A stretch of 64,000 bases of DNA from positions 556,877-620,876 of the forward strand of contig NW_005200600.1 in NCBI RefSeq assembly GCF_000372725.1, given 5' to 3'. Each line of letters starts with the position of its first letter. Positions within the stretch are counted from its first letter, which is position 1. The stretch comes from Emiliania huxleyi CCMP1516. Taxonomy: Eukaryota > Haptophyta > Isochrysidales > Noelaerhabdaceae. Position numbers and translations under genes: made by a program. Positions 61,064-64,000 of this stretch are shown piece by piece. The notes beneath the pieces are model-generated. The model searched no databases, was not told where the DNA came from, and was given only the letters and a program-made list of their open reading frames with translations.

Positions 61064-62689
61064 ATGGCTGTGCTCGCGGGCAGCTCAAAAGTCAGGCGGA
61101 AAGACAGACACCCGGCCGCCGACAGCTCTCCGGCACCAGCGTTGCCCGCTCCGCAGCTGTGGCAGTTGAGGACGCTCTCGGTCAAGACGCGTGACTGTGC
61201 GCTCGTCGCGCTCGCCGTGCAGGCGTCCTTCCAGATCGTGTCCATGGCGGCGGCGCGGCGGCCGCACCAGCCTCGCTTCCTGGCCTCTGCCGCCGTCGTT
61301 AGCGCCGAGGCGCTCAAGATCGGCGTGAGCGTGGCGATCCTGCTGCGCGAGCAGGTGCGCGGTGGCGAGGCGGCGCTGTCAGTCCTTTGGAGGCAGGTCG
61401 TGGTTGACTGGCGCGGCACTCTCGCCCTCTTCCCTCCGGCGCTCATCTACCTCGTGCAAAACAACCTGCTCTACCTCGCGGCCGCGCACCTCGACGCCGC
61501 GGCGTACCAGGTGCTGTGAAGACGCACACTGGGGCGGCGCGAGGGGTTGCAGCACACCCCACAACGGGGACCGGGACCAGGACCGGGGCCCCGCACACAC
61601 GACCGCAGACACACGACCGCAGACGACCCGAGGCCGCCGGCAGGTGCTGTACCAGCTCAAGCTGCTCACCGCCGCCCTCTTCTCCGTGCTCCTGCTCGGC
61701 CGCCGCCTCTCTCCCCGCCGGTGGGGCGCACTGCTCGTCCTGTTCGTCGGGGCACTCCCCAGATGCAGTGCACACGGACCCGTGCCCTGTCCACACCTCG
61801 AGAGCACGCATGCCGCTGCGGTGCTCCGCTGTATTCTCTCCCCTGCATCCCCGCCCTCACTCGGGTGTGTCCATGGCGCAGGTAGCGCTCGTCACAAGTG
61901 CGCAGCACGCTCCACCCCAACCCGCGCCCGCCGCAGCGCCGGCGCCGCCCTCCCGCCTCCCGTCATGGGCCGCCCTCTCCGCTTTGCTGCCATTACGCCG
62001 CCGCACCCCCCCCGCCGCCGCCGCCTCGGCCTCCGCCGCCTCCGCCTCCGCCTCCGCCCGGTCTCCCCACCTCGGGGTGGTTGCTGTCATCTCTGCAGCC
62101 GTGCTGAGCGGGCTGGCGGGCGCTGTGGAGCGAGGCCTCGCCGCCCTTCGTTGTCTGTGCTCACGCCTTGTTTCGTTCACAGGCGGGCGTCTGGACCGAG
62201 GCGCGGGTCAAGCGCACCGCCCATGTCAGCGTGGCGGTGCGCAGCGCTCCTCCTCGGCCTCTCTGTGCCTGTGCACACACACACCTCTGCCTCTACCTCT
62301 ACCTCTCTTCTCAGGTGCGCAACGTCCAGCTCGGTCTCGCCTCCCTCGCCGCCGGGGCTTGCTCCGTCTGCTGGCTCGACGCCGAGGCGGTGCGGCAGCG
62401 TGGCCTCTTCGCCGGCTTCACCCCTCTCGTGTGGCTCGTGGTGCTGCAGGTCGCCGCGGGCGGCTTGATCATCGGCGTCGTGCACAAGCACGCGGACAAC
62501 ATCGCCAAGGGCTTCGCGACATCGCTCTCCATCCTCCTCTCCTCGGCCCTCTCCGCGCTGCTGCCCTCGCTCCGATTCTCGCCCAGCCCGCGCTTCTTGC
62601 TCGGCGCCGTGCTGGTGGTTGCCGCGACCGCGGTGTACTGCCTCAGCACCGACGCGCCCTCCGGCGAGCGGCAGCGGAGAGAACGATGA
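61064..62689 (+). CDS. Nucleotide-sugar transporter, SLC35A-like (about 399 aa, 5 exons)
   Basis: Exons 61064-61510, 61644-61751, 61882-62115, 62183-62218 and 62315-62689 keep frame. LVQNNLLYLAAAHLDAAAYQ, VLYQLKLLTAALFSVLLLGR, GVVAVISAAVLSGLAGVW and VRNVQLGLASLAAGACSV are the conserved blocks of UDP-galactose/CMP-sialic-acid-type Golgi transporters, followed by the last helices (HADNIAKGFATSLSILLSSA). Ten hydrophobic segments are expected and about that many are seen. An Ala/Pro-rich loop in exon 3 is longer than usual. Exon 4 is only 12 codons and its end is the least certain. Intron 1 begins GTGCTGT, as does exon 2; intron 3 begins GCGGGCG, as does exon 4. Confidence 0.85.
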
Positions 62690-64000
62690 TAGTCGTCCCG
62701 CTTGATTTATGCTACCCAACGAGGGCGCGAGATAGGATTTTCGCGTCAGTGGCGGCCAAGAAACAGCGTGCACCTGTCTTGAGTGCTGGAGGCGCCCCTG
62801 ATGCCACTGGACTCAATCCGAGCCGGCGGCGCCTTCGTCCGGGCCCACGGCCGGCACGCCGTCAAATTTTCTCGCCGATTCCGCGCGCTCGGCCGCCACC
62901 GCGGCGCCTCCGAGAGCGCCGTTTCGACACGCTGCAGCGGCGGGCCGCGGCACCTCGACACACCGCCTCTCGCGCCGCCTCGAGGTGCTCCGATCGTGCA
63001 CGCGGGTCGGCTCGGCACGGTGCGTGCGAATTATCGCATGTATTCGCACTCGCTGCGCCACGTATCTGCCTCTGACGGCCCGATACGCCACCCGAAGCGC
63101 CACAGGTCCACACACGCGGGGCTGCGCGACTCTCTCGCGGCCCACCGCCCTCCCACACGCCGTTCGACCTCCACACAGGCGCTCGCTCGAGCCTCGCCGT
63201 CCGGGCGGTCCTGCGCGTCCAGATCTCGGCGACCATGACCCGCCACGCGCCAGCTCTGCACCTCTCCCGCGCGCGCCCGGCTGCTGGCATGGCGTGGCGG
63301 GCGAGGCTGGCGCGCTGCGACCGGTGGAGCGCCGCGCGGGCAGCGCACCAGCCTCGCACGCACCTCTCCACTGCGCCGCGTGCGCCGCTGGCAGTGTGCT
63401 GCGAGGCTCAACATGTGGTCACAGGGTAGTCAGGGTGTGGCTTGTGGTGGCTTGTGGTGCTGATCGCTGGCTCTTAGCTCCCCGGCCCTGGATGTGAGGC
63501 TAATGACTGCACTCCAAGTGCTCCAAGTTAGGAAGCCGCAGGTCCTAGCGCCTGATAACGTCACCGGCGCTTATTTCTTGATCTTTGGCAAGCCTCGATA
63601 TTTCTATATTAAAACCGGCGGGCAGAGAGGGAGGGCGAGACGATCGAGGGGTCCCGTACCACGGTCCACGCGGAATCGACCCTATCCAGTGCTCAAGTGC
63701 TCAAGGTCAAGCTCGGGGCGCGTGAGCCGGACTTGTGAGCCGGACGGCTTTCATTTCTCTCTGCGTTCTCGCACAGCGAGATACTCCTTTCCGCCCCAAA
63801 CTGTCACTCCCCTTTCTCCCGGCCGGGGTGGGGCGCTAACAACAAAAAAACTTAGTGAGAAACGCCGGGCAGCGTGGCGCATTACTGACCCTCCCATACG
63901 TGTTCGAGAGAGATTTTTAGCAATATTCGAGGTAGGGCACGCAAATGATGTTATTTGCTGGCACTGCCGCTCGTAAAACCCCTCTTTGGCCTTTTTCTTT
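62690..64000. other. Right end of window, repeats only
   Basis: 62826-62905 repeats sequence at about 7085-7165 (CCTTCGTCCGGGCCCA, CGGCACGCC, GATTCCGCGCGCTCGGC). GAGAGAGATTTTTAGCAATA at 63905 matches the 48.6-kb hairpin, inverted. Open frames in 62740-63490 occur on both strands with no family signature. Confidence 0.5.

Noticed and set aside
61516..63075. A 519-codon open frame on plus
   Set aside because: It runs through introns and the wrong frame of the transporter gene; only 61882-62115 of it is used as an exon.

Overview
The window is nuclear DNA of a GC-rich eukaryotic microalga. Genes are mostly multi-exon with very short introns (about 40-450 nt), about half of the introns I could place run GC-AG rather than GT-AG, genes sit on both strands without operons, and TTAGGG-type telomere repeats occur. 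A phytol kinase and a phytyl-ester-synthase-like hydrolase point to a phototroph, and a possible basal-body coiled-coil protein fits a flagellate. A haptophyte is the best guess and a pelagophyte or similar stramenopile is the alternative; no marker here settles it. One 100-N assembly gap lies at 11862-11961.

Layout. 1-5.1 kb: an edge fragment, a small repeat-bounded element, then a divergent pair (unknown secreted/membrane protein on minus, JmjC/JMJD4-like oxygenase on plus). 5.4-11.1 kb: a tail-anchored unknown protein, mobile-element debris, a J-domain protein and an NCLX-type Na+/Ca2+ exchanger. 11.1-14.2 kb: assembly gap and a 2-kb foldback palindrome. 14.2-20.4 kb: PLAC8 protein, TLC-like membrane protein, and a VAP/MSP protein with repeat-swollen introns. 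22.4-28.7 kb: coiled-coil protein, hexapeptide acyltransferase remnant, an intronless AT-richer 860-codon membrane-glycoprotein ORF, and a GT47 exostosin-like glycosyltransferase. 29-33.6 kb: PP7/PPEF-like phosphatase, PEX11, phytol kinase. 35.3-41.8 kb: Cys-rich acylated protein, KIN17, and a secreted CRTAC1-cupredoxin-fasciclin fusion. 42-47.6 kb: mobile element, phytyl-ester-synthase-like hydrolase, an interstitial telomere block with subtelomere-like repeats, and a polysaccharide deacetylase. 48.7-53.4 kb: M18 aspartyl aminopeptidase bracketed by 745-bp inverted repeats. 54-62.7 kb: acidic-tailed unknown ORF, a MITE-like element, TPR protein, FkbM-like methyltransferase and nucleotide-sugar transporter. 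The right end is repeats.

The most interesting pattern runs through the whole window. In many unrelated genes the first 6-30 nt of an intron are a near copy of the first nucleotides of the exon after it, so introns are bounded by direct repeats with both splice junctions at equivalent positions in the two copies. This also accounts for the GC donors: where the downstream exon starts GC, the intron usually does too. Many of these introns hold expanded minisatellites (CCGAGAT-type, GACAC-type). Exon boundaries given below were placed by reading frame, protein-family similarity and this pattern; they are models, not RNA evidence. Functional names come from motif recognition without database search.
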